Under the pieces are notes generated by a model that worked only from the letters and a program-made list of their open reading frames with translations, did not search any database and had not been told where the DNA came from. A DNA stretch of 64,000 nucleotides, from assembly GCF_013377885.1 (NCBI RefSeq), contig NZ_JABKAU010000013.1, forward strand, positions 53,751-117,750, read 5' to 3'. Position 1 is the stretch's first letter; each line of letters begins with the position of its first letter. Source of the stretch: Hymenobacter lapidiphilus. GTDB taxonomy: Bacteria > Bacteroidota > Bacteroidia > Cytophagales > Hymenobacteraceae. Below, piece after piece: positions 25,474 to 38,224 of the stretch. Made by a program: the position numbers and the translations under genes.

Positions 25474-26409
25474 TTATAACATTTCGGCCAGTAGGCCTTC
25501 CTTCAGAGCGTAAGCCGAGGTGCGGATGCGGGTCAGGCCGGTTAAGTTGAGCACGTAGTCAATCAGCACCGAGGCCACCACCAGCATATCGGCGCGCATG
25601 GGCAGGATGCCGGGCAGGGCTTGGCGCTGGGCGTGGTTGAGGCTGAGGAGCTGGTTGTAGCTGTGACGGAAGCTGCTGAGGGTTAATTCGGTGCTCGGCG
25701 GCAGCTCGGCCTCGGCGCGTAGCTGGCCCAGCTGCATGTCGGCCAGACTGTCAAAACTGCCCGAAGCACCAATCAGGCTCACCGGCGGGAACTCGGCCAG
25801 AGCGGCCGTTAGCGGGGCCAGCGCCTCGGCCAGATACTGCTGCTCGGCGGCAATGGCTTCGGCGGGCATAATGCCGCTGGGCTCCGGAAAAAATCGGTCG
25901 AGCAGGCGCTGAGCCCCGATTTCAAAGCTTTGCTTCCAAAAAATAGTGGTGTCGTTGGCCAGGATGAACTCCACCGAGCCGCCGCCGATATCCATAATGA
26001 GGTGGCGCTCGGACCCCAGCGGCACGGCTTGCCGCACGCCACCGCAAATCAGCTCTGCCTCCCGGTCGCCGCCAATCACCTCCACCTGAATACCCGTCTG
26101 CTCGAAGATATCCTTGACCAGCTCGGGGCCGTTTTCGGTCACGCGCATGGCGCTGGTGGCCGTAGCCCGCACGTCGGTTACCTGGTGCAACTCGATTTCC
26201 TCGCGGAAGCCCAGCAGCGCGTGCAACGCCCGCTCGTAGGCCGGCTCGGCAATGCGGCCCGCGCTGATGCCGCCTTCGCCCAGCCGCACGCCTACCTTGG
26301 TGCGCAACAACGGGCGCGGCGCCGTCCGGCCGTCATCGGCCAGCTCCACAATCAGCAGATGAAACGTGTTGGTGCCCATGTCAATCAGGGCAAGGCGGCG
26401 GTGGCTCAT
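25474..26409 (-). CDS. Exopolyphosphatase / Ppx-GppA phosphatase family protein
   Basis: 311 residues. ASKHA ATPase-like fold: phosphate-1 loop IDMGTNTFHLLI (9-20), TSAMR (TATSAMRVTENG), phosphate-2 loop LIMDIGGGSVEF and the adenosine-type loop LIGASGSFDSLA. Short single-module Ppx/GppA proteins hydrolyse terminal phosphates of polyphosphate or the 5'-phosphate of pppGpp; which one applies here is undecided. It lacks the C-terminal HD module of long Ppx proteins. The start MSHRRLALIDMGTN is clear. Confidence 0.92.
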   Translation of the reverse strand: MSHRRLALIDMGTNTFHLLIVELADDGRTAPRPLLRTKVGVRLGEGGISAGRIAEPAYERALHALLGFREEIELHQVTDVRATATSAMRVTENGPELVKDIFEQTGIQVEVIGGDREAELICGGVRQAVPLGSERHLIMDIGGGSVEFILANDTTIFWKQSFEIGAQRLLDRFFPEPSGIMPAEAIAAEQQYLAEALAPLTAALAEFPPVSLIGASGSFDSLADMQLGQLRAEAELPPSTELTLSSFRHSYNQLLSLNHAQRQALPGILPMRADMLVVASVLIDYVLNLTGLTRIRTSAYALKEGLLAEML

Positions 26410-26440
26410 GGCTGGACTGTGTTTTTAGGATGCTTAATGG

Positions 26441-26546
26441 ACGGTGTAGGGGCGGGGCTTGTCCCCGCCCGCCGTTCACTTTACCGAACGACTAACTTTG
26501 AAAAGTCACGCATGGCGGGTGGGGACAAGCCCCGCCCCTACATCGA
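26441..26546. repeat. Inverted repeat family A, copy 7
   Basis: GGTGTAGGGGCGGGGCTTGT and the complementary right arm ending CCCCTACATCGA. The core pairs; the outer flanks differ. Confidence 0.88.
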
Positions 26547-26569
26547 CCCGATTACGTGCCAAAAACCAA

Positions 26570-27454
26570 TCAGGTGGTAAACCGGCAGAAGGTGCCCAGC
26601 GGGAGCTTGCGGGCTCCGGCATCGTGGAGGTAAATTTCCCCGATTTCGCGTTTGTCGCGCATGGTGGGGAAGATTTCGCTGACCAAGTTGTCCAGAATCA
26701 GGGCCGAGAAACCGAGCGAATAGAGGTTGACGAGGAAGAAGTGGTCTTCGGGGTCGAGCAACTGCTGGCAGAGCTTGAGCATCTCGTTGAGCTCGTCTTC
26801 GAGCTGCCACTTCTCGCCGTTGGGACCGCGGCCGTAGGCGGGCGGGTCGAGGATGAGGCCCTGGTACTTGCTGCCGCGCTTCACCTCACGCTTTACGTAC
26901 TTCATGGCATCTTCCACCAGCCAGCGCACCCCGTCAATGCCCGAGGCCTCCATGTTGTCGCGGGCCCAGAAGTTGACCTGCTTCACCGAATCGAGGTGCG
27001 TTACGTCGGCGCCGGCGGCGCGGGCGGCCAGGGTGGCCGCGCCGGTGTAGGCAAACAGGTTGAGCACGCGCGGCTGGGCCGCCTTGCGGCGCCGCGTTTC
27101 GTTATAGATGAACTGCCAGTTGGGGTCCTGCTCCGGAAACAGCCCCACGTGCTTAAACGACGACATGCCCAGCCGAAAGCGCAGCTTCAGGCCGTCGGGT
27201 CGCTCGTAGTTGATGTGCCATTGCTCGGGCGTACCAGGCTTTATTTTCCACTGGCCGCGCTCCTGGCTGCCTTTTTCGCGGGTGAAAATGGCATTGGCGC
27301 GCTGCCATTCCGAGGCCGGCAGGTGCGGGTCCCAGATAGCCTGCGGCTCGGGGCGGGCCAGAATGTGCTGGCCGAAACGCTCCAGCTTCTCGAAGTTGCC
27401 CGCATCGAGCAGCTCGTAATCGGCCCAGGGGCTCGTGGTAAGGAAAGTATACAT
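26570..27454 (-). CDS. Class I SAM-dependent methyltransferase (RlmI/RlmK-like)
   Basis: 294 residues from ATG 27454 (MYTFLTTSPWADYELLDAG). SAM motif I is VLNLFAYTGAATLAARAAGA, the acidic loop THLDSVKQVNFWARDN, and motif IV LILDPPAYGRG (DPPxYGRG), as in 23S rRNA m5C methyltransferases and Bacteroidota relatives without a PUA domain. FRLGMSSFKHVGLFPEQDPN precedes motif I. It probably modifies RNA, though the site is not known. A TACCTTTG box lies 7 bases upstream of the start. Confidence 0.88.
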   Translation of the reverse strand: MYTFLTTSPWADYELLDAGNFEKLERFGQHILARPEPQAIWDPHLPASEWQRANAIFTREKGSQERGQWKIKPGTPEQWHINYERPDGLKLRFRLGMSSFKHVGLFPEQDPNWQFIYNETRRRKAAQPRVLNLFAYTGAATLAARAAGADVTHLDSVKQVNFWARDNMEASGIDGVRWLVEDAMKYVKREVKRGSKYQGLILDPPAYGRGPNGEKWQLEDELNEMLKLCQQLLDPEDHFFLVNLYSLGFSALILDNLVSEIFPTMRDKREIGEIYLHDAGARKLPLGTFCRFTT

Positions 27455-27461
27455 GCTGGGG

Positions 27462-27469
27462 CAAAGGTA
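27462..27469 (-). promoter_or_regulatory. Bacteroidota -7 box of the methyltransferase gene
   Basis: Reverse strand TACCTTTG fits TAnnTTTG. Only 7 bases separate it from the ATG at 27454, so transcription would start at or next to the start codon. Confidence 0.45.
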
Positions 27470-27495
27470 AAGAACCGTGGATAGTGAACAGGGAG

Positions 27496-27622
27496 AGAAG
27501 GTCATTCTGATCTTGTCGAAGAATCTCTACCGCTTCGTTGTAGTAGTAGCCCTCCGAACCGGTAGAGAATCTTCGACTACGCTCCGACACTGGCTCTGTG
27601 CGCCACATGTTCAGAATGACGT
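27496..27622. repeat. Inverted repeat family C, divergent copy
   Basis: GAAGGTCATTCTGATCTTGT and CGAAGAATCTCTACCGC pair with GGTAGAGAATCTTCGACTAC and, after an unpaired stretch, TCAGAATGACGTTC. It fills the divergent methyltransferase/dapF gap. Confidence 0.75.
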
Positions 27623-27650
27623 TCTTTTTCGCTCACCCGCCCCGCCGCCG

Positions 27651-27658
27651 TATCTTTG
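27651..27658 (+). promoter_or_regulatory. Bacteroidota -7 box of dapF
   Basis: TATCTTTG fits TAnnTTTG exactly, with a T-rich segment (GTTCTTTTTC) about 20 bases upstream as a weak -33. The dapF ATG starts only 4 bases after the box, implying a leaderless or near-leaderless transcript. Confidence 0.5.
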
Positions 27659-27662
27659 CCCC

Positions 27663-28457
27663 ATGAGCACCACGCTGCACTTCTGTAAGTACCAAGGCAC
27701 AGGCAACGACTTCGTAATGGTCGATGACCGCGCCAACCAGTTCGACGCCGCCGACCACCAGCGCGTGCGCCACCTCTGCGACCGGCGCCGTGGAATCGGG
27801 GCCGACGGGCTGATTCTGCTGCGCGAGCACCCGGAGTACGATTTCGAGATGGTGTATTTCAACGCCGACGGCCATCTGGGCTCGATGTGCGGCAACGGTG
27901 GCCGCTGCACAGTAGCCTTCGCCCGGCAGCTGGGTGTCATTGAGTCTGAAACCCGTTTCCTGGCCATCGACGGCCCCCATGAGGCCCGCGTGGCGGCCGA
28001 CGGCACCGTACACCTGCGCATGCAGGACGTGCGCGGCCAGCAGGAAATCGACGACTATGGCGTGTTTCTCGACACCGGCTCGCCCCACCTCGTACGCTTC
28101 CAGCCGGCCGGCAGCCTGAACGGGCTGGACGTGGTAACCGAAGGCCGCACCTTGCGCAACGGCGACTTATTCCGCGAAAAAGGCACCAACGTAAACTTCG
28201 TGGAAGTGCCCGCCACACCCGATCAGCCCTGGCCGGTGCGCACCTACGAGCGCGGCGTAGAAGACGAAACGCTAAGCTGTGGCACCGGCGTGACGGCCGT
28301 GGCGCTGGCCGCCTCGCGGCACGGCGCGGCCAGCCCCGTACAACTGCGCACGCCCGGCGGCGAGCTGAGCGTAGCCTTCGAAACCCAACCTGATGGCTCG
28401 TTCACCAACATCTACCTCAGCGGCCCCGCCACCTTCGTGTTCGAAGGCACTATATAG
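27663..28457 (+). CDS. dapF: Diaminopimelate epimerase
   Basis: 264 residues from ATG 27663 (MSTTLHFCKYQGTGNDFVMV). The two catalytic cysteines are Cys76 in SMCGNGGRC and Cys206 in LSCGTGV, each with the PLP-independent racemase signature. FNADG and the C-terminal GPATFVFEG are also present. The enzyme interconverts LL- and meso-diaminopimelate for lysine and peptidoglycan synthesis. A longer frame from 27477 reads through the inverted repeat and is rejected. Length is typical. Confidence 0.97.
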   Translation: MSTTLHFCKYQGTGNDFVMVDDRANQFDAADHQRVRHLCDRRRGIGADGLILLREHPEYDFEMVYFNADGHLGSMCGNGGRCTVAFARQLGVIESETRFLAIDGPHEARVAADGTVHLRMQDVRGQQEIDDYGVFLDTGSPHLVRFQPAGSLNGLDVVTEGRTLRNGDLFREKGTNVNFVEVPATPDQPWPVRTYERGVEDETLSCGTGVTAVALAASRHGAASPVQLRTPGGELSVAFETQPDGSFTNIYLSGPATFVFEGTI

Positions 28458-28469
28458 CCTGAGCAGCGG

Positions 28470-28581
28470 AGGTCGATGTAGGGGCGGGGCTTGCCCCCGC
28501 CCGCCGTTAAAGCTATAGAACGAAATTGCTGAAGCGGAGCATACGGCGGGCGGGGACAAGCCCCGCCCCTACATCGACCTC
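28470..28581. repeat. Inverted repeat family A, copy 8
   Basis: GGAGGTCGATGTAGGGGCGG is mirrored by the right arm ending CCCCTACATCGACCTCC. The outer GGAGGTCGATG is copy-specific and perfectly mirrored. It lies between two forward genes. Confidence 0.9.
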
Positions 28582-28666
28582 CCTGGGGGGCATATATTTT
28601 AGAGGCTTGGTTGCTAGCGCTCTGAAAGACGTTCGTTTCCTCGCCCCAGCTACTACGGCCTAATCC

Positions 28667-29671
28667 ATGTCTGAAACCGACTTTCTCACCGTCCACGACA
28701 TCCACCTCGAAGAGCACGGCCAGCCAATACTACATGGCATCAGCTTCGAGCTGATGGCTGGCCGTAAGCTGGCTTTGGCGGGCGAATCGGGGGCGGGGAA
28801 GAGCACGTTGCTGCAGGTGATTGCGGGATTGGTACAGCCCACGGCGGGGGAAGTACGGTTTGCAGGCCGCCGGGTGCGCGGGCCCCAGGAGGTGCTGGTG
28901 CCAGGCCATCCGGGCATCGTGTATCTGTCGCAAAAGTCCGATTTGCCCAAGTCGCTGCGGGTGGAGCAGGTGCTGCGCTATGCCAGCAAGCGGCCCGCCG
29001 CCGAGGCTCAGGCCGTGTACGAGGTCTGCCGCATCAGCCCGCTGATGGCCCGGCGCACCGACCAGCTTTCGGGCGGCGAGCAGCAGCGGGTGGCCCTGGC
29101 GCGGCTGCTGCTCTCGGCCCCGCGCCTGCTGCTGCTCGACGAGCCTTTCTCCAACCTCGACCGCACCCACAAGCAGCAGCTCCAGCAAGTCATTCGCGAA
29201 GTGGGAGAGGAGTTGGACATCACCTGCCTGCTCGTCTCGCACGACCCCACCGACACGCTGCCCTGGGCCGATGAGCTGCTGGTGCTGCACCGGGGCCAGC
29301 TGGTGCAGCAGGGCGCGCCCGAACAGGTGTACCGCCAGCCCGTGAACGAGTACACCGCCGCCCTGTTCGGCGACTACAACCGCCTCGAAGGCCCCGACCT
29401 GCGCGCCCTGCTGGCCTTTTCCCCGCGCCGCCGCTTGCCTGGCCCGGTACTGCTCGTGCGCCCCGAAAACCTGCAGCTGGCCTCCGCTGGCAGCCCCGGC
29501 GCGGCTGGCACCGTGCGGGTCGTGCGCTTCATGGGCAGCTATTACGAGGTCGAAGTGCAGCTACCCGCCACGCTGCTACGAGTGCGTCTGCCGGCCGCAG
29601 CGGTAGTAGCGGGAGAAGCGGTAGTGGTACAGTTAGCGGAGGGCGCGCCGGTTTCGTTTATAAGTGGCTAA
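28667..29671 (+). CDS. ABC transporter ATP-binding protein with TOBE-like tail
   Basis: 334 residues. Walker A GESGAGKST (39-47), signature LSGGEQQRVALARLL (near 135), Walker B RLLLLDEPFSN (near 155) and switch His in LLVSHDPTDTLPWADE. After about 235 the chain has a TOBE-like domain (LLVRPENLQL, VRVVRFMGSYYEVEVQL), as in PotA, FbpC and other importers of spermidine, iron or anions. No permease or substrate-binding protein is nearby, so it either serves a transporter elsewhere or has another role. Substrate is unknown. Confidence 0.9.
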   Translation: MSETDFLTVHDIHLEEHGQPILHGISFELMAGRKLALAGESGAGKSTLLQVIAGLVQPTAGEVRFAGRRVRGPQEVLVPGHPGIVYLSQKSDLPKSLRVEQVLRYASKRPAAEAQAVYEVCRISPLMARRTDQLSGGEQQRVALARLLLSAPRLLLLDEPFSNLDRTHKQQLQQVIREVGEELDITCLLVSHDPTDTLPWADELLVLHRGQLVQQGAPEQVYRQPVNEYTAALFGDYNRLEGPDLRALLAFSPRRRLPGPVLLVRPENLQLASAGSPGAAGTVRVVRFMGSYYEVEVQLPATLLRVRLPAAAVVAGEAVVVQLAEGAPVSFISG

Positions 29672-29702
29672 GCACAACGCACTATCAACCAAGCACTGAA
29701 AG

Positions 29703-30218
29703 ATGTTGCAATCCGACCTCATCCGCCTGCGCCCGCTCGAAGCCGACGACTTGGAGTTTCTATATCAACTGGAAAACGACCCGGCCGTGTGGGGCGTGTC
29801 GGATACGCTGGCGCCTGTGTCGCGGCACGTGCTGCGGCAGTACCTGGACAGCGCGGCGGCCGATTTTTTTGAGGTGCGGCAGCTGCGGCTGGTACTCGAA
29901 GATTCGGCCAGCGGGGCGGCGGTGGGCACGTTGGATTTGTATGGCTTCGAGCCGCTGCACCAGCGGGCGGGCGTGGGCATTACGGTGCTGGCCAGCCACC
30001 GGCGCCGCGGCTACGCCCAGGCCGCGCTGGTGTTACTGCTGCCCTATGCCCGGCAGGTGCTGCGCCTGCACCAGCTGTACTGCACTATCGGGGTCGATAA
30101 TGAGGCCAGCCAGCGGCTGTTTGCGGCGGTGGGCTTTGCGCGGGTGGGCCTGCGGCGCGAGTGGCTGCGCACCGCCGGCGGCTGGCAGGATGCCGTGGAG
30201 ATGCAGTGCCTGCTGTAA
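29703..30218 (+). CDS. GNAT-family N-acetyltransferase
   Basis: 171 residues of the RimJ/RimL-like group: IRLRPLEADDLEFLYQLEND at the N-terminus, GTLDLYGFEPLHQRAGVGIT in the middle, the acetyl-CoA loop ASHRRRGYAQAALVLLLPYA (pattern RRRGYA) and C-terminal VDNEASQRLFAAVGFARVGL. It resembles SpeG/RimL-type acetyltransferases acting on polyamines, antibiotics or protein N-termini; the substrate is not predictable. It is co-directional with the ABC ATPase, with 31 bases between them, so probably co-transcribed. Confidence 0.9.
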   Translation: MLQSDLIRLRPLEADDLEFLYQLENDPAVWGVSDTLAPVSRHVLRQYLDSAAADFFEVRQLRLVLEDSASGAAVGTLDLYGFEPLHQRAGVGITVLASHRRRGYAQAALVLLLPYARQVLRLHQLYCTIGVDNEASQRLFAAVGFARVGLRREWLRTAGGWQDAVEMQCLL

Positions 30219-30445
30219 CGGACGGTACTCTGGGGCGGGTTTTCGCACCATTCGCCGCGCTTAACCGGCCCGCTGATAATAAGTTTACAGCATCTTCAGG
30301 CTACTATATCCAGCTTCTGCCAGCCAGAAAAAATAGTAGTAGCTCAACAATATCCTTTTAAAAAGGCGGGCGTATAGGCGAAGGGAGCCGGGCAGAAAGG
30401 CCCGTGTAGTTACCCGGTTTTCTTCATTCGTTTATACTGCTTTCT

Positions 30446-31639
30446 ATGCCATCTGCCCCGCTGGCGGAGGTGCCCGCGCGCTCCGCTGCCGCCAACTACG
30501 TTGGCCAAACCACTACCTATTCTCTGCCCGACGTAGTGTGCTTTGCACACCTGCACTGGGATTTCGTGTGGCAGCGTCCCCAGCACCTAATGTCGCGCTT
30601 TGCCCAGCAGGGGCGCGTGTTTTACGTGGAGGACGCCTTTTATCATGACAACGATGAGGTGCAGCCTCATATCGAAATAAAGGAGCGCCCCCACGGCCTG
30701 AAAGTAGTGGTAGCCCACCTGCCCGACCGCCTGCGCCACGATGCCCCGGCCGCCGACGCAGCCCAGCAGGCGCTGCTACAGCAGTTTTTCCAAGAGCAGA
30801 ACCTGACTAATTACCTGTTCTGGTACTACACGCCCATGGCCCTGGGCAAGTCGGGTGGCTTTGCGCCGTCCCTCACGGTGTACGACTGCATGGACGAGCT
30901 GGCCAACTTCAAGTTCGCGCCGCCCGAGTTGCGCGAGCGGGAGCAGGAGCTGTTCCGAAAGGCCGACCTCGTGTTTACCGGCGGCCATACGCTCTACGAA
31001 GCCAAACGCCAGCAGCACCCCGACGCGCACCCCTTCCCCAGCAGCATCGATAAAGACCATTTCGGCCAGGCCCGCCAGCCGCTACCCGACCCCGCCGACC
31101 AGGCCGGTATTGCGCACCCGCGCATCGGCTTCTTCGGAGTAGTAGATGAGCGGCTTGATATTGAACTGCTGGGCCAGTTGGCCGAAGCGCATGCCGAGTG
31201 GCAGTTCGTCATCATCGGGCCGATAGTCAAAATCGACCCCGCCACGCTGCCGCAGTCGAGCAATATTCATTACCTCGGCGGCAAAGATTACCAGGAACTC
31301 CCCACCTATCTGGCGGGCTGGGATGTAGCCACACTGCTGTTCGCCGACAATGAAAGCACCAGGTTCATCTCGCCCACCAAAACGCCCGAGTATCTGGCCG
31401 CTGGCCGCCCGGTAGTCAGCACGCCCATCCGCGACGTGGTGCGGCCCTACGGCGAGTTGAACTTGGTGCAGATTGCCGCTACCGCCGACGAGTTCGGCCA
31501 AGCCATTGCAACAGCCCTTACCCAAACCCAGGACGCCGACTGGCGCCAGCGCACCGACAGGTATCTGGCCACCATCAGCTGGGACCAGACCTGGCAGCAG
31601 ATGGTAGACCTGATGCAGCAGCGGATTGAAGCAAAGTGA
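30446..31639 (+). CDS. GT-B glycosyltransferase (TuaH-like)
   Basis: 397 residues. VVCFAHLHWDFVWQRPQHLM at the N-terminus is typical of TuaH-like proteins. The chain continues with LFWYYTPMALG, VYDCMDELANF, VFTGGHTLYEAK, IGFFGVVDERLDIELL and the donor-site block FISPTKTPEYLAAGRPVVST, with the conserved Glu of the EX7E type. GT-B enzymes transfer a sugar from a nucleotide donor to a cell-surface polymer. UDP-galactopyranose mutase lies next downstream, so the pair probably builds a galactofuranose-containing glycan. Confidence 0.85.
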   Translation: MPSAPLAEVPARSAAANYVGQTTTYSLPDVVCFAHLHWDFVWQRPQHLMSRFAQQGRVFYVEDAFYHDNDEVQPHIEIKERPHGLKVVVAHLPDRLRHDAPAADAAQQALLQQFFQEQNLTNYLFWYYTPMALGKSGGFAPSLTVYDCMDELANFKFAPPELREREQELFRKADLVFTGGHTLYEAKRQQHPDAHPFPSSIDKDHFGQARQPLPDPADQAGIAHPRIGFFGVVDERLDIELLGQLAEAHAEWQFVIIGPIVKIDPATLPQSSNIHYLGGKDYQELPTYLAGWDVATLLFADNESTRFISPTKTPEYLAAGRPVVSTPIRDVVRPYGELNLVQIAATADEFGQAIATALTQTQDADWRQRTDRYLATISWDQTWQQMVDLMQQRIEAK

Positions 31640-31835
31640 CTGGCAACCCGAAAGTAGCAGTAATAGTTTCGCTGAAATAGCCAATTATTTTGGCTGAATT
31701 TGCTAAAAAACAGCATCAAAATGCAGCTTGTTTTGTTCAGGTAAACAGAGCTTGCTTCTCCGGTAACGAATACCTCATATGTATGCCCGTCGGTTAGGCG
31801 GCAGGCTCTCCAACCCATTTCCCAAACACCGATTT

Positions 31836-33011
<1,176 letters not shown>

Positions 33012-33035
33012 GTTTTCAGGCTATTATCGTCTAGC

Positions 33036-33148
33036 CGCAAAACGTCATCCTGAGCGCAGCAAAGGACCTTATTCACTCCTGACGGCCATATAAACGGCAC
33101 GTTTTGGGGTGATAAGGTCCTTTGCTGCGTTCAGGATGACGTTTTGCG
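33036..33148. repeat. Inverted repeat family B, copy 2
   Basis: GCAAAACGTCATCCTGAGCG plus CAGCAAAGGACCTTAT is mirrored, apart from one mismatch, by the arm ending GGATGACGTTTTGC. It lies in the glf-secA gap (318 bases). The rest of the gap has a promoter-like TAAATTTG at 33285, 38 bases before secA. Confidence 0.9.
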
Positions 33149-33284
33149 CCTAACTGCCAGCTAACCTGACAAGCCGGCCGGCCAAACCGAATGTGCACAA
33201 TGTTTGAGGATGGGCCGCTTGTCGTTTCGGAACCGGAGTGGCGTGGCGGCTTGAAAAGAGCCGGGTGATTCCCGAAAAACGCCG

Positions 33285-33292
33285 TAAATTTG
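33285..33292 (+). promoter_or_regulatory. Candidate -7 box of secA
   Basis: TAAATTTG fits TAnnTTTG and is 38 bases before the secA ATG. No convincing -33 element at the usual spacing was seen. Confidence 0.35.
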
Positions 33293-33329
33293 AACTGCGC
33301 CCCGGCGTTTCAATTAAGGTAACCGCAAC

Positions 33330-36734
<3,405 letters not shown>

Positions 36735-36768
36735 CTGGTGCTCTGGGGTCAGGTTCTGACTTCAGACA

Positions 36769-36870
36769 GCCGCCTGTCATCCTGACGAAGGAAGGACCTT
36801 ATTGCGCTTGAACGGCCGTAGCAACGACTCGTTTCAGTGCGATAAGGTCCTTCCTTCGTCAGGATGACGG
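36769..36870. repeat. Inverted repeat family B, copy 3
   Basis: CCGCCTGTCATCCTGACGAA plus GGAAGGACCTTAT is mirrored by ATAAGGTCCTTCCTTCGTCA and GGATGACGG. It lies between secA and deoC. Confidence 0.85.
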
Positions 36871-36913
36871 ACGTTGAATTACCTCCGGAACATAAGTAAT
36901 AAATCCCCCGCCA

Positions 36914-37615
36914 ATGAACCTCGCGCCCTACATCGACCACACGCTGCTGAAGCCCGACGCCACGCCGGACCAGATTGCGCGGCTTTGCGCCGAGGCGGCG
37001 GCCCACCACTTCGCTACCGTGTGCGTGCCGCCCTGCTACGTGCGCCAGGCCGCCGAAGCGCTGCAGGGTTCGGGCGTGGCCGTGTGCACGGTTATTGGGT
37101 TTCCGCTGGGTTACTCACTGGCCAAGGTGAAGTTTTTTGAAGGCCACCTGGCCCTGACCGATGGGGCCACGGAGCTGGATATGGTGCTGAACGTAGGTGC
37201 CCTGAAAGCCGGCCGACATACCGAAGTAGAGGACGAAATCGGACAGTTGGCCGAATTGTGCCGCCTGCGTGGGGCCTTGCTCAAGGTTATCATCGAAACG
37301 GCCTTGCTTACGGAGGCCGAAATCGTGACGGCTTGCCAGCTCTGCGCCGAGGCCGGGGCCAACTTCGTGAAAACCAGCACCGGCTTTGCCAGCCGTGGCG
37401 CGTCGGTGGCCGATATCGAGCTGATGCGCGCTTCGCTGCCCACCCACATCCGCCTGAAAGCCTCCGGCGGCATCCGCACCCGCGAAGCCGCCCTAGCCCT
37501 GGTAGCAGCCGGTGCAGACCGCCTGGGTGCCTCCGATGGCGTAGCTTTGCTGGCCCAACCCGCCTCTGAAACCGCCACTTATGATTCTGACCACGACTCT
37601 TCCGCTGCTTCGTAA
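36914..37615 (+). CDS. deoC: Deoxyribose-phosphate aldolase
   Basis: 233 residues. TIM-barrel class I aldolase: MNLAPYIDHTLLKPDATPDQ, Asp89 in TELDMVLNVGAL, Schiff-base Lys153 in FVKTSTGF, and proton-relay Lys182 in RLKASGGIRT. It splits deoxyribose 5-phosphate to glyceraldehyde-3-phosphate and acetaldehyde in deoxynucleoside catabolism. The C-terminal tail (ETATYDSDHDSSAAS) overlaps the next gene by 35 bases and is Ser/Asp-rich, unlike the fold. The true functional end is near residue 218. Confidence 0.95.
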   Translation: MNLAPYIDHTLLKPDATPDQIARLCAEAAAHHFATVCVPPCYVRQAAEALQGSGVAVCTVIGFPLGYSLAKVKFFEGHLALTDGATELDMVLNVGALKAGRHTEVEDEIGQLAELCRLRGALLKVIIETALLTEAEIVTACQLCAEAGANFVKTSTGFASRGASVADIELMRASLPTHIRLKASGGIRTREAALALVAAGADRLGASDGVALLAQPASETATYDSDHDSSAAS

Positions 37616-38129
37616 CGTGCTGCTGTTGTGTGGCCTACTTTCGTTGGGCGCCTGTGCCGCCACAGGGCCCGTGGCACCGGCTGCCGATACTACCCGCCGT
37701 GCCCCGCAGGTGCCGCCCGAAGACCTGAGCCGTTTCCGGCCGGTATTTCCGGCACCTAAAGCACCGGTTGCGGCAACCGCGCCGCGGGTGCGGCCGGTGC
37801 CACCTGCCAACCAGGTAAACGACCAGATAGAGCAGCGCCTGCGCGATTTGGCCTATACCAACCGCAACGTTAAGTACGCCCAGGGCTACCGGGTGCTGGC
37901 GTATGTGGGGCTGGAAAAGGATAAAGCCATGAGCATCCGCCGCGCCATCATCAGCCGCTACCCCGAAGAAACCGACTATCTGACCTACAAGAACCCCATT
38001 TTCCGGCTGCAGGTTGGCGACTACCTCACCCGCCTCGAAGCCGCCCAAGCCCTGTTGCGCCTGCGCCCGTTGGCCCCCCGCGCCGAGCTGGAATCCATGC
38101 AGGTAATCATCAACAAAACGGGGTATTGA
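37581..38129 (+). CDS. SPOR-domain lipoprotein
   Basis: 182 residues. Lipobox LSLGAC (Cys24) in MILTTTLPLLRNVLLLCGLL. A Pro/Ala-rich linker (about 30-75) precedes a C-terminal SPOR-like domain (about 95-178) with VKYAQGYRVLAYVGLEKDKA and FRLQVGDYLTRLEAAQALLR. SPOR domains bind denuded peptidoglycan glycan strands at the septum. The start lies 35 bases inside deoC, in another frame. The lipobox is well placed, so the overlap seems real. It is probably anchored in the outer membrane with its domain reaching into the periplasm. Confidence 0.82.
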   Translation: MILTTTLPLLRNVLLLCGLLSLGACAATGPVAPAADTTRRAPQVPPEDLSRFRPVFPAPKAPVAATAPRVRPVPPANQVNDQIEQRLRDLAYTNRNVKYAQGYRVLAYVGLEKDKAMSIRRAIISRYPEETDYLTYKNPIFRLQVGDYLTRLEAAQALLRLRPLAPRAELESMQVIINKTGY

Positions 38130-38130
38130 A

Positions 38131-38219
38131 ATTGAGCTGCTAGCTGAGAGCTATTAGCTGTTAGCTTTCGTTCTCCTGTTCGCAATGCTGTAGATGACGT
38201 TTTTTTAGCTAACAGCCTT
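38131..38219. repeat. Short repeat cluster of AGCT-type motifs
   Basis: TGAGCTGCTAGCTGAGAGCT, ATTAGCTGTTAGC and, in inverse order, GCTAACAGC form an imperfect inverted arrangement between two forward genes. A related but different AT/GTT-rich array lies at 60831. Confidence 0.5.
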
Positions 38220-38224
38220 AATCT

